Counted from the stretch's first letter, positions 33,001 to 44,458 are shown. The stretch: 64,000 nucleotides of DNA from Blumeriella jaapii (GCA_009599575.1 VWND01000008.1:1426001-1490000); one strand, 5' to 3'. Made by a program: numbers and translations. Notes: generated from the letters alone by a model not told the origin.

Positions 33001-33622
33001 CTACCATACTGGTGTTGGCGGCGGCAATGGAAAGAACGGCGGCGTTAAAAGCGAAAGCAGGGACGGCGGCAAAGACAACGACAAAGTCGTCGTCAGATTT
33101 GTGATTGTCAGACGCCGTGGTCGCTAGCCCACCATTCTGTACATACACAGCTCTCTGCCACTACCGCTAGAATCTAGACACCTTTGAGTCTATCACTACT
33201 TACCGGCATCGTCTGGGTACTTCTTTATAGCTGAGCTGTACATGAGTATTATAGGATCCTTAGTCGCTTGCGACTTGAGGGCTCCAAACGTCGCTTACTC
33301 GTGACCCAGGGGTTTGGCGTAAACACCATAGCCACCCAGTCACAAGTGTTTTGCCTGAGGTTTATCTTTGTGGTTTCTTAGGGACTTTTGACAACTCCAG
33401 AAAGAAGCTCGTGTACTGATATGAATGCATTTCACCATCCTACGAAGAACATGCGAGGCATCGTTGTGCACAGGATGTTGGCGCGTAGAAAAGAACTTCG
33501 GTTTCGCAAAGTGTCAAGCCAACTCTGGCCATGAAACCAAGTCAAGGAATCCGTATCCACAAGCCTTTTCCCTCTACTTTCCTTTCCTTTCCTTTCTTTT
33601 CATGTACCCGCTGAGCCTAGTA
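33000..33622. other. Intergenic region, no gene seen
   Basis: It contains a Gly/Lys-rich short frame from a GGCGGCGGCAA repeat but nothing recognisable. It separates the retroelement remnant from the 3' end of the F-box gene. Confidence 0.4.
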
Positions 33623-35163
33623 TCAAAGAAACTCACGATGCCTCCCCCCTCTCTCCACCCATACCCGCTCTCGATCCCTTCCGGCCTTCCATCCCACAGC
33701 ACGACATGACCTTTCCAGCACCTGAAGATCATCCCAAGCCATTCCCGCAACGCCGATCATGCTCAATGGCGAGGTCTGGGTGCCCAGGAGCACACTCTGC
33801 TTCAGCCGGCCCTGCTCCGCCACCGCGATACTGCTCAGGTTGAGATACCGCAGTGTCGACCTCCCCTCCACGGCGCCTGATACAGCCGTCACGGAATCTA
33901 GACGCCGACGCAGTTTACAGACCGCGACTGCGTGCCCCATGGCTTCCAGGACCGCGGGGTTCCCGCGTTCGGTCGTCGGCGGCGAGGTGGATGTTGGACG
34001 GGGCCCATCCTCCGCGTACGAGTGTGCCGGTTCCAGCAGAACGGATTCGATACCGCGCAGCTCTAGCCCACTTCCCACGCTCAGTGCCTCTAGTTGTCGG
34101 CACAGCTTCCGTAGCGGCGAGAGGTTGCTGCGGCCCATGTGCGACATGCTCAGATCCAGGCGCTTCAGGGTCCTCGGCGCCCTGGACAGGAACGCGCCGA
34201 CCTGGGTCTCGCTCAGCGGCTCGCGGCCCGAGTCGGTGATGCATCCCGCGTCCAGCGTGTGGAGCGACGAGGTGACGGATGGGTGCGTGGTGAGAAACGC
34301 CACGAGGGCATCGAGCGCAGGCAGGTCTCGACAGCCCCCGATGTTCAGGTGGGTCAATCTCGCCGTTTCCGCAATCGAGAACAGGGCGGAGGTGGTGAAA
34401 CAGGATCGGCTGACGTCTAGGAGCCTCAGCTTCCTCATCCTCGGAATGATGGATGTCAGGACGCCGCCGATATAGATACCGTCTGCCCCAGTAAAGCCCG
34501 TGAATCGCACATCCGTGAGGCCGCTGGAGTGCTCGGCTGGGACCGTGCCAAAAGCACCGCGTAGCATGGGAGACGCGTCGCTTCTGTGACGGCCATCGAT
34601 CGCCAGAACTGCCAGGTTCGGCAGCTCGAGTAGCAGTTTGCGCAGCATATGGAAATCCGGAAGTTGGCCAAGGGCCAGTCGGAGATCGCGAAGGCGAGGT
34701 AGGCCGGCGAGAGCCTGATGCGAGAGAACGCAGCGGCAGTGGTGCATTCCCGCGATGTCAAGCTTGTAGACGAACGAACCCAATTCCGGGCGGCGTTCGA
34801 CGGCGTCGAAGAAACTCCCAGTAGACGGACTTCGAAAGGCCCGGAGGTTGGGATTCCGATAGAGGAGATGAAGAGCAAGACGATGTATCCGACGCGAGAC
34901 CAGGAGGCTGGAGAGCAAGCCGGTCGGTTTCGCATCAGTTGGATTTTCTAGACTTCGTCAGGGAGCATCAGAATTTGGGAAGAGGCAAGGTACCTACCTG
35001 GCAGTGCATGGATCCATTCAGGGCCGGTGGAGGCAGTCGAAACACATCGCAGTATCTTGACGAGGAGCTCGGTGGGTAGACGCTCGAGAAATGAAGAGCC
35101 TGGAGCATGGGGTGCTCTGCCTTTGATATGCGAGACCCAATCCGTGAACGAGGACGAAGCCAT
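33623..35163 (-). CDS. F-box/leucine-rich-repeat protein, two exons
   Basis: A likely substrate adaptor of an SCF ubiquitin ligase. Exons 34998-35163 and 33623-34947 (intron 50 nt, GTAGGT ... TCTAG) give 496 residues. The N-terminal F-box reads FLERLPTELLVKILRCVS (residues about 25-42). From about residue 115 leucine-rich segments recur (LAGLPRLRDLRLALGQLPDF, ELPNLAVLAIDG, RMRKLRLLDVSRS, ARLTHLNIGGCRDLPALDAL, LKRLDLSMSHM, STLRYLNLSSIAV), spacing like LRRs of the F-box/LRR class. The start ATG is at 35163 (MASSSFTDWVSH). The substrate is unknown. Confidence 0.8.
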
Positions 35164-35949
35164 CTTGACCAGGTAAACAAACGCCAGTGCAAAACAACGA
35201 ATTCATCAACCGCGTCAAAGTCGTGAGGCGACCTCACGCGATCGCAGCAGACGAGACCAAGATGTATCTCGACAACATCTCACGATGCTCGGGGACCCCA
35301 ACGCCATGACCCAGAAAGAAGCTACCGTTCGTCATCGCGAGATGCTCTGACGAACAGTTCCCGACGCACCACATCCAACCGGCCACGAGGCTATTACACA
35401 TCGCACGTCGAATCCCTTCGCACCTCACCGGCCCCCGTGAATATCCTCACCTCACGACGTATCCTTCGCGTGACGGCCGAGCAAACGTATCCAATCAGTC
35501 TCTGCTGTTGACAAGCACTTGCACCCCCGTTCTGGGAGATCCCTGAGACGGATTACCCCATACCTCACCACACCTGGCCGCTGCGTTACCCTATAGCCAT
35601 GGGTGTGACCCCGTTGCCCGTGCACAATGGAGGCTTCTTGCGTGCCTGGAGGTGAGGTGACTCCTGTTACGTAACGGCGGTTTGTTTGTTTGGAAATGGC
35701 CGGCCAAGCGAGAGGCTAGGCATGTGTAGCGAGGGAAAAGGGGGTGACACCAAGCGCAGGGTTGCCGTGATGCCATCGCTGCAGAAAAATGCCTGCGGAG
35801 AACGAAACATGGTAGGCATCGACAGGAAGAAGCGCCATTGAAGGAAAGGGACTGCACGGAAGAAACAGGATGCATTTTGGAAAGTCATCAGGCTCGTAGC
35901 CTCCTACCAATTAATACTACATTTGACATCAGTTACCCGGCCTCCTGCA
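35164..35949. other. Intergenic region between two minus-strand genes
   Basis: Promoter region of the F-box/LRR gene and 3' flank of the bromodomain gene. No further gene is seen. Confidence 0.45.
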
Positions 35950-38715
35950 TCACGCTTTTCGTCGTCTCTTGACAGTGCCGGTATTTCCAGCATGCGAGTC
36001 CGCATCATCAGCCAAGTCGTCCACATCGTCGTCTTCCGGAGCGGCAGCTCTCATCGTAGAGTTCTCTCGCATCTCCTCGCTCCTGCGTTCCGCACTCCTC
36101 AGCGCCCCAACCGTCTTCTCGACGTCAAGGAACATAGCCTTGGTGTCTTTCACCACACTATCCTCATCAATCTCATACCCGATCGAATCGCCCTTGCCTT
36201 GGCCAATGCCCTCCAAGTGTCGCCCAAGACCACGCTCGGGGTCAAGGTTAAACATCACGGCGTTGGCGAACATGCGCATCAGTTCCTTTTCCAGCTGAGC
36301 GTAGTTGATGATGCCCTTGGGCGGGATGAGATCTTCCGTTATCTCAAGCCAAGCACTCGAGGCGTTTGCAGGTAGGCCCTCCGGGGCCGCTGCGGTCGCT
36401 GCTCGATGGCCGGCACTGATTGCCTTCCGGATGGATGTGAGATCCTGGGGTCGGAGGATGATGTCTCTGTAGCCCGGGGCATCTTTCACTTTGACCGGAG
36501 CGGCGAACGTGCTTGCATTTCTGTGGCCTGCGATTGACTCGAGGGCGGACTTGGATATGTTGGGAAAAGCGCGGGTCCAGAGAACATGGGTTGGAGTGTT
36601 GGAGGGTCGTACTTCGATGGGCGTAAACGAAGTGCTGGGGGCTCTCTTCCGTTTCAATGCCGGACGTGGTGAAGGCTCGGATCGCGAGGGGGGAGGTGGC
36701 TGTTCGTCGGCCGCGGTTTCAACGACATCCTCGACACCAATAGGCGTGGCGACTTCCTGCTTGACATGACGGACCAGAGCCTCGTTATCCATCGATGATT
36801 CGTCGGCGTGAGACATCACTGACTGACTTCGTTGTGGGCCTGCAACGACTGACGAGGCCACGCTTCCAGCTCTGGGACGTCCGACACCGCGTTTGGGCGC
36901 CTTGGACTGGGGTTCCACTCTCGGCTTCTCGACGGACTGCATGGTCTGCGGCGCTTCGACTTTTTGGGGTGTCGACGTTTTGGGTGTGTTCTTCTCTGGC
37001 AACTGTGTAGGGCGCTGGACGGGACTGTTTGGCTCTACTGCGGGAGACTCTATCGTACCATGATCAGGACGCGCTGGGGTCTTGGCAGATGCTGCCGAAG
37101 TCCAGATGGTTCCAGTTCCGGTTTTGCACTGGTGTGTTGGGTTCCCCAGAGGCGTCTGGGGGATTCCTGCGCGCAACATCGGAGGACGATTGTCTTGATG
37201 TGGGTTGTAAGGCGAATTATAGGCTTTCGATTGGGTTGGAACAAGGCTTGAAGCAGGCGGGAAGGGAAGCCGTTGCGGCGGTGGCCCGGATTGTTGCTGG
37301 GAAGCATTTGGGAATGGGATAGGTTGCTGTTGATTCCACTGAGGTGGTCCATGGCCAGACGGAGGCCGCTGCTGAGGTGTTTGGGGGAAGCCATGCGGAG
37401 GCCCTTGCATGATGGGAGATGGTGATTGAAGTGATCCTTGTTGCACCAGCGGGGAACCATGAGGAAGGCCATGTTGTCCCATTGCAGGCATTTGAAATCC
37501 TGATTGCGATTGGCCTTGCTGAGACATGGGAGAGCCCGAATGTCGGCCTTGCTGGACCATGGGCGATCCCGAGTTTGCACGGTACTGCTGCCCAGCAGCG
37601 TCGGCTAGTGCATCTAAAGGCATAGCGGGCGATCCTGGTTGCTGTCTAGCCATGCTATTCGGAGGAGGGAGGAGGATCTGATGGGTCGGATTCATCGGAG
37701 AAGACGGTACGTGGGCCGACGGTGGAGGGACAGCACAGGGACCGGAGAATGGCTGCGAATGCGGGTGGTGTTGTGGTGGGTACGGGGGATACGGTGGTGG
37801 ATGCTGGCCGCTGAACTGATATCCATGTCCCGATGGCATCGAAGGAGGAGCAAAGGAAGGCTCCCACGTATACTGCCCCGGTTGGCCATTGGGTGGACCT
37901 GCGTGATGTTGGCCTGACTGTGGGGGTGGAGGCTGGAAATGCGAAGAGTGTGGGTAGAAGCCATCGACGCCAGGCGGCATCGGCGTCTGGAGAGGCGAAG
38001 GTCCATATGGCCCCATAGAGGCTGGTCTTGCGAGGGGCGGAGGGTGTCCGGGGAGCCGTGAAGGCTCTGATAGCCTCGGCGACGACGGCCTGGTCGTGGC
38101 ACCGTTCAGCACGTCGCTGATGGCGATTCCTTCGGGCCGCGGCGATGGGCGTGGAGAGTTCTGGCAAGGCTCCTTGGAGACCTCTTTCACCAGAGACTCG
38201 GGGACAGCATTCCTTCTCAGGCCGTCCGCCGCGTTCACGGGCTGGTTCTCCTTCTGTAGCTTCTCGTCCCATTCACCCCGCTCGATCTCCTTGATCTCCT
38301 GCTGGACTCTGGCGTACTGTCTCTCGTCGTCCCGAATCGCCCGCACCATGTACTCCCGATAGCGCGCGTAGAGCCTGTTCACCATCGATGGCAGCTTGTC
38401 CTTGTACTCGTGGGCCTCCTTGACCGACGGGAGTGGTGGTGTTGGGAGCCTCCGCTTCTTGGAGAGGGGGCCCTCCGACGGCGCCTCGCCCTCTGCCCGC
38501 AACTCATCGCGAACCAGGCCCAGGTAGAGCTGGCGCAGGGCGTCGGCGCTCCATCGCCGCGCATCGTAGGCCTCGGCGTCCCGGACGAGGGAGTGATGGG
38601 TGAGAAGGTGAGCCACGCGGTCGAAGTCCTGGTCTTCGCTGCCGTGCGCGACGAGCGTCTGGAAGAGCAAGAGGCATTCGAGGGGCGTATAGGGATCTGC
38701 CGCCATCGAATTCAT
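35950..38715 (-). CDS. Bromodomain protein, BRD8/Bdc1-like (NuA4 subunit type)
   Basis: A single-exon frame of 921 residues from ATG 38715 (MNSMAADPYTPLECL). The N-terminus (YTPLECLLLFQTLVAHGSED, with RRWSADALRQLYLGLVRDEL) plus a helical ARYREYMVRAIRDDERQY region resembles BRD8/Bdc1-type subunits of the NuA4 histone acetyltransferase. The middle about 450 residues are Pro/Gln/Gly-rich and presumably disordered. The C-terminal bromodomain spans about residues 705-860 (VLWTRAFPNISKSALESI ... RDIILRPQDLTSIRKAI ... LEKELMRMFANAVMFNLDPE), with the acetyl-lysine-binding Asn in MFNLDP. Basic SKKRR and a terminal KRRRK are candidate nuclear signals. A bromodomain protein is clear; the NuA4 assignment is by architecture. 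Confidence 0.85.
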   Translation of the reverse strand: MNSMAADPYTPLECLLLFQTLVAHGSEDQDFDRVAHLLTHHSLVRDAEAYDARRWSADALRQLYLGLVRDELRAEGEAPSEGPLSKKRRLPTPPLPSVKEAHEYKDKLPSMVNRLYARYREYMVRAIRDDERQYARVQQEIKEIERGEWDEKLQKENQPVNAADGLRRNAVPESLVKEVSKEPCQNSPRPSPRPEGIAISDVLNGATTRPSSPRLSEPSRLPGHPPPLARPASMGPYGPSPLQTPMPPGVDGFYPHSSHFQPPPPQSGQHHAGPPNGQPGQYTWEPSFAPPSMPSGHGYQFSGQHPPPYPPYPPQHHPHSQPFSGPCAVPPPSAHVPSSPMNPTHQILLPPPNSMARQQPGSPAMPLDALADAAGQQYRANSGSPMVQQGRHSGSPMSQQGQSQSGFQMPAMGQHGLPHGSPLVQQGSLQSPSPIMQGPPHGFPQTPQQRPPSGHGPPQWNQQQPIPFPNASQQQSGPPPQRLPFPPASSLVPTQSKAYNSPYNPHQDNRPPMLRAGIPQTPLGNPTHQCKTGTGTIWTSAASAKTPARPDHGTIESPAVEPNSPVQRPTQLPEKNTPKTSTPQKVEAPQTMQSVEKPRVEPQSKAPKRGVGRPRAGSVASSVVAGPQRSQSVMSHADESSMDNEALVRHVKQEVATPIGVEDVVETAADEQPPPPSRSEPSPRPALKRKRAPSTSFTPIEVRPSNTPTHVLWTRAFPNISKSALESIAGHRNASTFAAPVKVKDAPGYRDIILRPQDLTSIRKAISAGHRAATAAAPEGLPANASSAWLEITEDLIPPKGIINYAQLEKELMRMFANAVMFNLDPERGLGRHLEGIGQGKGDSIGYEIDEDSVVKDTKAMFLDVEKTVGALRSAERRSEEMRENSTMRAAAPEDDDVDDLADDADSHAGNTGTVKRRRKA

Positions 38716-38957
38716 GCCGCGATGACCTCGCCCGCGGCCTGGGAGAAGGTCTCGCTGGATGGTGCGAGGCTGTGGCCGGGCAGACGGTCGCGATGTTCAC
38801 GCGATGTTCATGAAGCCCTTTGGAGACGCGGCAACCGCGGCAACCGCGGCAACGGGGCAGACGCGGCAACGTCGGTGCCGGCAGACGCCCAGACCCGCCG
38901 CCGGAGCTCCTCGGCAAATAATGCCATCCTCGGAGTCGCAGTATTGGGCTGGTGCAT

Positions 38958-39398
38958 CTAACTTGTCGTCGTCGTTGTCGTCGTTGTCGTCGTTGTCATC
39001 GTCGGGGGAGGCGGAGGAGGCGGCGGCGGCGGCGTTGCCGGAGGAGGCGGCGGAGGAGGCGGCGGTGGCGGCGGCGGTGGCGGTGGAGAAGGCGGCGGCG
39101 TCGGAGGATGCGTCGTCGCGTTTGGCAACGCTGCTCTCAACGCAGCCTCTATCGCCGCCAACGTCTGTTGCAATTCCGCCGTCGCCGCCGCCGCCTCCCG
39201 CATCTCGTCCGTCAGCTCATCTAATAATATGTCGATTCGCTGTACCGCTGGCCCAGAAAGAGAGTCAGGTGACCAAACGAGAAAACGCCCGAACGCGCTT
39301 TCGGGCCAGCGGTAAACTATCCATTTTGATAAAAGGGCCCCCACACATCCGCTGAAGAAAGTGACCACGAAGGTCAGAAGTGTCATTGTCGAAAGCAT
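38958..39398 (-). CDS. Small membrane protein with poly-Pro/poly-Thr tail
   Basis: The ATG at 39398 (MLSTMTLLTFVVTFFSGCVG) gives 146 residues. An N-terminal hydrophobic helix (TLLTFVVTFFSGCVGALL) is followed by a short amphipathic helix (ILLDELTDEMREAAAATAEL), then a long poly-Pro run and a terminal poly-Thr run. The tail is encoded by GGC/GGA and GTCGTC trinucleotide repeats and may vary in length. The helix plus coiled region looks like genuine coding sequence. The tail could be read-through of a microsatellite. No family is recognised. Confidence 0.45.
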   Translation of the reverse strand: MLSTMTLLTFVVTFFSGCVGALLSKWIVYRWPESAFGRFLVWSPDSLSGPAVQRIDILLDELTDEMREAAAATAELQQTLAAIEAALRAALPNATTHPPTPPPSPPPPPPPPPPPPPPPPATPPPPPPPPPPTMTTTTTTTTTTTS

Positions 39399-39619
39399 TT
39401 TCGAGCTTTCGAAGGTTTTCGCTTGGATGATGGTAGAAATATGAAAGATGACCGGGAAAGTCGTTTTGATAGACCAAAATCGGATTCGAAAAGGAAAGAG
39501 CGACTTCTGCAACACTTTCAAGCTGACGAAAATTGGCTGTGCACTCCACGGAAAGAGCGATTATGCCAGAATCTTGAGATCAATGTAGATGCTCATTCTG
39601 TTTAGGAAAGAGATACGGC

Positions 39620-39975
39620 TATTGCTATTGCTATTGCAATTGCTATTGCGCTATTGCTATGGCTATGGCTACGGCTACGGCTGTGGCTATTGCTGTTGCT
39701 GTTGCTATTGCTATGGCTATGGCTATTGCTATGGCTATGGCTATTGCTATGGCTATGGCTATGGCTATGGCTATGGCTATGGCTATGGCTATGGCTATGG
39801 CTATGGCTATGGCTATGGCTATGGCTATGGCTATGGCTATGGCTATGGCTATGGCTATGGCTATGGCTATGGCTATGGCTATGGCTATGGCTACGGCTAC
39901 GGCTACGGCTAGCTATTGCTGTTGCTGGGCTATTGCTGTTGCTGTTGCTATTGCTATTGCTGTTGCTATTGCTAC
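39620..39975. repeat. GGCTAT hexanucleotide array
   Basis: About 40 copies of GGCTAT, flanked by TGCTAT/TGCTGT variants. All long frames through it are dipeptide repeats and are not genes. Confidence 0.95.
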
Positions 39976-40143
39976 CATGGCATCCCCCTATCAACCTCTC
40001 AAATAGCGGACCTTTTGTCACACATTTCTTTTATATAACTGCTTTCTCGAGGGTCTCTTGTATGTAAAAGTCCCCAGCTTAGCACGTCTCCAATGCCCTG
40101 CGGGAGGCTTGAGGTTGCGCAGTTTCACTGCCCCCTCCAGACG

Positions 40144-41247
40144 TTAAACAATATCATCATCATCATCATCACCCCTATCAACCTCCGAGTAAGGCTTCAA
40201 AAACTGAAACGAGCTTACGTAGCACCGGTCTAACCTCCTTGCAGTTTTGAAATGCGATAAAACATCCGGCTTGGATACATCAAGCCGGCTAAATGCGTCT
40301 CGGATGGAGCTACGATCTGGTCGGAAAGCGGCCGTCCCGAACATTTCGCTTTGGATGACCTTTTTGACTTCCACGAACTTTCCATTGGTTCTGTAGGCGT
40401 CCAAAAGATGGCTCCACCATTTGGGATCTGCGACGGTCTCCCCTTTCCCAAGATCCATCCATTTCCTGACGACGACCAACAGACCATAATCTGCACACTC
40501 CTCCAAGCAAAGCTCATACTCTGTGGCGCATTGAGTACAAGAAGCAAGGTCGGAATACCTAACGCAGCGGTTGACAGTGTGCTTGTGGTCCATCATGCAC
40601 TCGGCAGATTCTGGTAGGTTCAAGTTTCCACCTCTGACCTTCGACTTGACATGAGGGCATACAGAAAAATCATAGGGATCCAAGCGACGAACGGTCAGAC
40701 CAGGTGGCAATAGAGTCCTCCGTTCGGAGCACACCATCAAAGAGTCATTGATGATTCTGACATCTAGCCTGACCTCGCTCGTGTATTTCCACATGATTTC
40801 GTGTTCTTGCGGCCCATAGGAGAGAATTTCTAACCAGCGCTTGTATTCGAGGCCCGTCCGATTTCTCTTCATAGTCATACGAAAAGCCCCAAAGTCGAAG
40901 TTGCGGTGCAGAATTTTTGATAACTGGCCGTCTAACTCGGCGACAAAACAGTGTGTAGCCGTCGTCCGTGGGTATGCTGGTGCATATCTACCTCCTCCGC
41001 TTAGTTCACAAATGTGAAGGATTCCACAGTGGTAGCATGGCATGTATTCCGGAGAGAGGTCTTTCGACAACTGTAACAAGAACTCATATCGTTGTGCCCC
41101 TTGGCTTTTTGATGCGAGACCAGTCCAGAATCGGGGCCCCAGAATCTTGTATGCTGTACGGCAACTCAATGCGAACAGTGCCGCGGAAGAAATGGGTAGG
41201 AACTCCGCCACGTGCATGACAAGTTCTGTACTCAGGACATCTAACAT
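40144..41247 (-). CDS. F-box domain protein
   Basis: A single-exon frame of 367 residues from ATG 41247 with an N-terminal F-box (LDVLSTELVMHVAEFLPISS, residues 2-21). The remainder is the typical Cys-containing fungal F-box type: YMPCYHCGILH near residue 70, SVCPHVKSK, and CTQCATEYELCLEECADYG near residue 240. These may bind metal or simply mark the family. The protein ends in an Asp run (RGDDDDDDIV) encoded by an ATC trinucleotide repeat. It is a probable SCF adaptor with unknown target. The metacaspase gene is divergent, 1.04 kb away. Confidence 0.75.
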   Translation of the reverse strand: MLDVLSTELVMHVAEFLPISSAALFALSCRTAYKILGPRFWTGLASKSQGAQRYEFLLQLSKDLSPEYMPCYHCGILHICELSGGGRYAPAYPRTTATHCFVAELDGQLSKILHRNFDFGAFRMTMKRNRTGLEYKRWLEILSYGPQEHEIMWKYTSEVRLDVRIINDSLMVCSERRTLLPPGLTVRRLDPYDFSVCPHVKSKVRGGNLNLPESAECMMDHKHTVNRCVRYSDLASCTQCATEYELCLEECADYGLLVVVRKWMDLGKGETVADPKWWSHLLDAYRTNGKFVEVKKVIQSEMFGTAAFRPDRSSIRDAFSRLDVSKPDVLSHFKTARRLDRCYVSSFQFLKPYSEVDRGDDDDDDIV

Positions 41248-42290
41248 CGTAGGCGCTGCTGCGTCGGGTCCACCCTCAGGAATCCGTTCATATTCCTTCG
41301 TGCCCTAACGGCGGTTTATGTAGTTATGGATGTTCTAATACTATGGAAGCTGCGAGCCTTCGAATATGGATGATGCTGTTGATGACCTGTGATCACCTAG
41401 TCATCATAGTCCTTATGTAACAAAACCGAAGCATCACATGAGAGGGAGGATTGCGGCGGACGCGATCCCGGTATTTGATTTTTCCTAATGCAGTTAGAAC
41501 TTATTTGTAGCAGCATGCAGACTGTTGTTCAAGCCAAATTTTGGCTGGAACTTCGCCGCCGCCCGAAAACAAGTTAATAATTTGTTCGAGTGCCCGCAGA
41601 ATAATTGTGGGAAGGCAGCCCACTATCAGCGTCTCGATGCAAGCCACTTTCTGTCAAGACTCTGCAGCTCCGAGAGATTTGGAGTGGTGTCAACATCCGA
41701 GATGCCTACTCAGCTGCGCCAATTTGGATATTTGGGTATATGTCATAATTCATACGACCATGGGCGGAGATGATCCAAGTGACGTTGCAGTACCAGAGCG
41801 CGTGCATGTCGGCTTGTAGTTGTTTACTTGACCGAACATCGAATCGCACATCTTTTCGTTTGATTTGCGCAGAGCCAAATGTTTAAAGTCAAAGCACGTT
41901 CATCTGATGCGATGCTATTTCATATAGCAACTTTCATGTTGATCATGGGTTCAAAAGTTCTGGGTCTATTCAGATACGCAACGGAGCATCCTCGGCTATC
42001 TACAAGCGAACAAGGGCGAATATACATACAATAGTGCCTTGGCACCCTCTCACTGCGTCCTCCCCCTATCATGCAGATGTGTCAAGCTTGTGAACATCCA
42101 GGAAGCCATCAAGATTCACAAAACCGAGCTTTGTTACAGATCTTCAAAACTAGTCGTGGCCAGGATCGATCAAGTGTTGGCGTTGATTAATCCTGGTACG
42201 GCCCTGCACAATCGTGACCACGTATTCGTCTCCGGCTAAATTGCATTTCAGACTCGACCATATCGCATTCCAGCTCCTCAAGATCTCGAA
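41248..42290. other. Divergent promoter region between F-box and metacaspase genes
   Basis: A 1-kb region without a supported gene; short frames have no motifs. It presumably carries both promoters. Confidence 0.5.
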
Positions 42291-43647
42291 ATGTCGGGTT
42301 ACCCAGGCCAAGGCTACGGTGGTAGCTATCAACAGTATGTACTCTGCTCTCAACTTAAGCCGTGCTTACGTGTCGGATCAGCAGGCAGCAAGACTATGGC
42401 TACCAACAGCAAGGAGGATATCACCAGCAATACGAGCAGGTCTGCTTCCGCTTCCGACTCGCCCAAAGCATCTTCTCACCTCGGTAGCCTCAAGATGATC
42501 GCGGACAGCAATATGGAGAACAAGGTATCTTTGATTCCGTCCCCTTCACCTTACCCCGCGCTAACAAGCAGTTCCACCACCACCACCCCCCCAAGGAATG
42601 GTCAGCTTCGGCCACGGAGCCCCACAAGAATATGCTTTCCAGTATTCAAACTGCGCTGGCCGCAGGAAAGCACTGCTGATAGGAATCAATTACTTCGGCC
42701 AGAAAGCAGAACTTCGAGGCTGCATCAACGACGTTCGCAATGTGTCCGCCTATCTGACCCAAAGCTTCGGGTATTCGACAGAAGACATGGTCATTCTCAC
42801 CGATGACTCCCAGGATCCGATGGGCCAGCCTACCAAGAGCAATATCCTTCGTGCCATGAATTGGCTGGTTCGTGAGAGCCAACCCAACGACTCTCTATTC
42901 TTTCACTACTCTGGACACGGGGGTCAGACCACCGACGCGGACGGAGACGAGGAAGATGGGAACGATGAGGTTATATACCCGGTTGATTTTCAACAAAGTG
43001 GTCATATTGTCGACGATGAGATGCACGCCATAATGGTAACACCTCTTCAGGCTGGCGTTCGATTGACGGCAATCTTCGACTCGTGCCATTCCGGCTCCGC
43101 CCTTGATCTGCCTTACATTTACTCGACTCAAGGAATTTTGAAGGAGCCGAACCTCGCCAAGGAAGCTGGGATGGGTCTTCTCGGCGTAGTGGCTTCTGCC
43201 AGTCAAGGAAACTATGGGGCTGTCGCTGGCCATCTTTTCGATCTTTTCAAAAAAGCGACGGATGGCGATGAAGCGTATCAAAAAACTGTTACCACTAAGA
43301 CATCTCCAGCCGATGTGATCATGTGGTCTGGTAGCAAGGACGATCAGACGTCGTAGGCAACGCATCATTCCTGCTCGATGGTCACACGGACTAAACTTTA
43401 CAGGGCCGATGCGACCATTGCTTCTCAAGCTACGGGTGCCATGTCATGGGCATTTATCAGCGCTATGAAAGCCAATCCCAGGCAAAGCTACGTCGAGCTT
43501 CTGAACAGCATTCGTGAGGTGCTTGCCTCCAAGTATACCCAGAAGCCTCAACTAAGTTGCAGTCATCCTCTTGGTATGGTCACCCCCCAACTGTTCGCAG
43601 TCTGCTAATCAATGCGTACAGATACCAATCTGCTGTTTATAATGTGA
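42291..43647 (+). CDS. MCA1: Type I metacaspase, six exons
   Basis: A caspase-fold cysteine protease cleaving after Arg/Lys, involved in stress response and protein-aggregate handling in fungi. Exons 42291-42334, 42385-42439, 42509-42524, 42572-43352, 43404-43573 and 43622-43647 give 363 residues; introns are 47-69 nt. The short prodomain is Gln/Gly/Tyr-rich ([15 protein letters not shown] ... [17 protein letters not shown]) then PPPPPQG, as in type I metacaspases. The p20-like core starts [14 protein letters not shown]; the catalytic His is in HYSGHGGQT and the catalytic Cys in [10 protein letters not shown]. The C-terminal part has [19 protein letters not shown] and ends [15 protein letters not shown]. 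Exon 3 is only 16 nt. The prodomain is shorter than in many homologues. The AT-rich isochore begins a few hundred bases after its stop. Confidence 0.92.
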
Positions 43648-44097
43648 AGGAGTTTATCGCTCGGGATCGACTAGGGTAACAGTTTCAGCGTTAAGTTTTT
43701 TTTCGACTTTAGACATGTTGTTACGGTACCAACCGGCATCAAAACCGACCGCATACGCACCTATCATTGCTTGTATGCCTAGCATACAACGTACTACAAC
43801 TTCAATATCTTTTTGAATTACTGTTATTGTAAAAGCAGGCATGAAAACCGTAATGATTCTTTTACACGGTGGTGCTTTGGACCATTTCGATTTCGTGTTG
43901 TTCGCTGGAATTTTGCTCGTGTATCCTTGCATTTGATTATCGTTTGTAGTATAACGGTCTGATTTTTTTTGTTGGCGTATTTATGGCGTTTGGTTTGTTT
44001 CCTCCTCTTTGCCCCCCTCCACAGGAAACGCCATTTGTGCTGTACGGCTCTCTACGGCTCGACCATTGTTTTTTTCACTTTACTTCCTCTACCCCTC

Positions 44098-44139
<42 letters not shown>

Positions 44140-44458
44140 TTCCTTCCTTTCACTCTACCGCCCCCCCCCCCCCCCCTCCTTCCACTCTCACCCTTCCTTC
44201 CTCTTCTTTCCCTCCTCGCTTCCTCCTCTGCTTGCTCCGATCGCGCGAAGGAAACGAGCCTCCGGCCACGGCTCTTACAGATCTACAAAATGCATTAATA
44301 TCAATATCCAGCCTGCTAATCAACTTATTTCCGTCCAAGACTTGCACAACAAATTTTCTAATGCACGAGCTCTGGCAGGTATTGTAAAAGTAGGTACGAA
44401 AACCACACTGATACGGCCACATGTCGGTGGGTAAGATAGTCTAGGGAATCCCCTAGAA
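43648..44458. other. Transition into the AT-rich repeat block
   Basis: A minus-strand ATG frame (43932-43654, 92 residues) abuts the metacaspase stop but contains a copy of the TGTAAAAGCAGGCATGAAAACC-like repeat word, so it is probably transposon-edge sequence. Poly-C tracts occur at 44100-44139 and 44161-44176. A 76-bp fragment (44384-44459) matches the start of the elements at 52719 and 54087. Confidence 0.5.
44100..44139. repeat. Poly-C homopolymer tract
   Basis: About 40 consecutive C, followed after 21 bases by a second run of about 16 C. Confidence 0.9.

Noticed and set aside
39589..40067. Overlapping dipeptide-repeat open frames in four readings
   Set aside because: All are produced by the GGCTAT hexanucleotide array and have no independent coding signal. 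CRISPR was also considered, but there are no spacers.
44100..44434. Proline-rich open frames near the isochore edge
   Set aside because: They are generated by poly-C tracts and have no other content.
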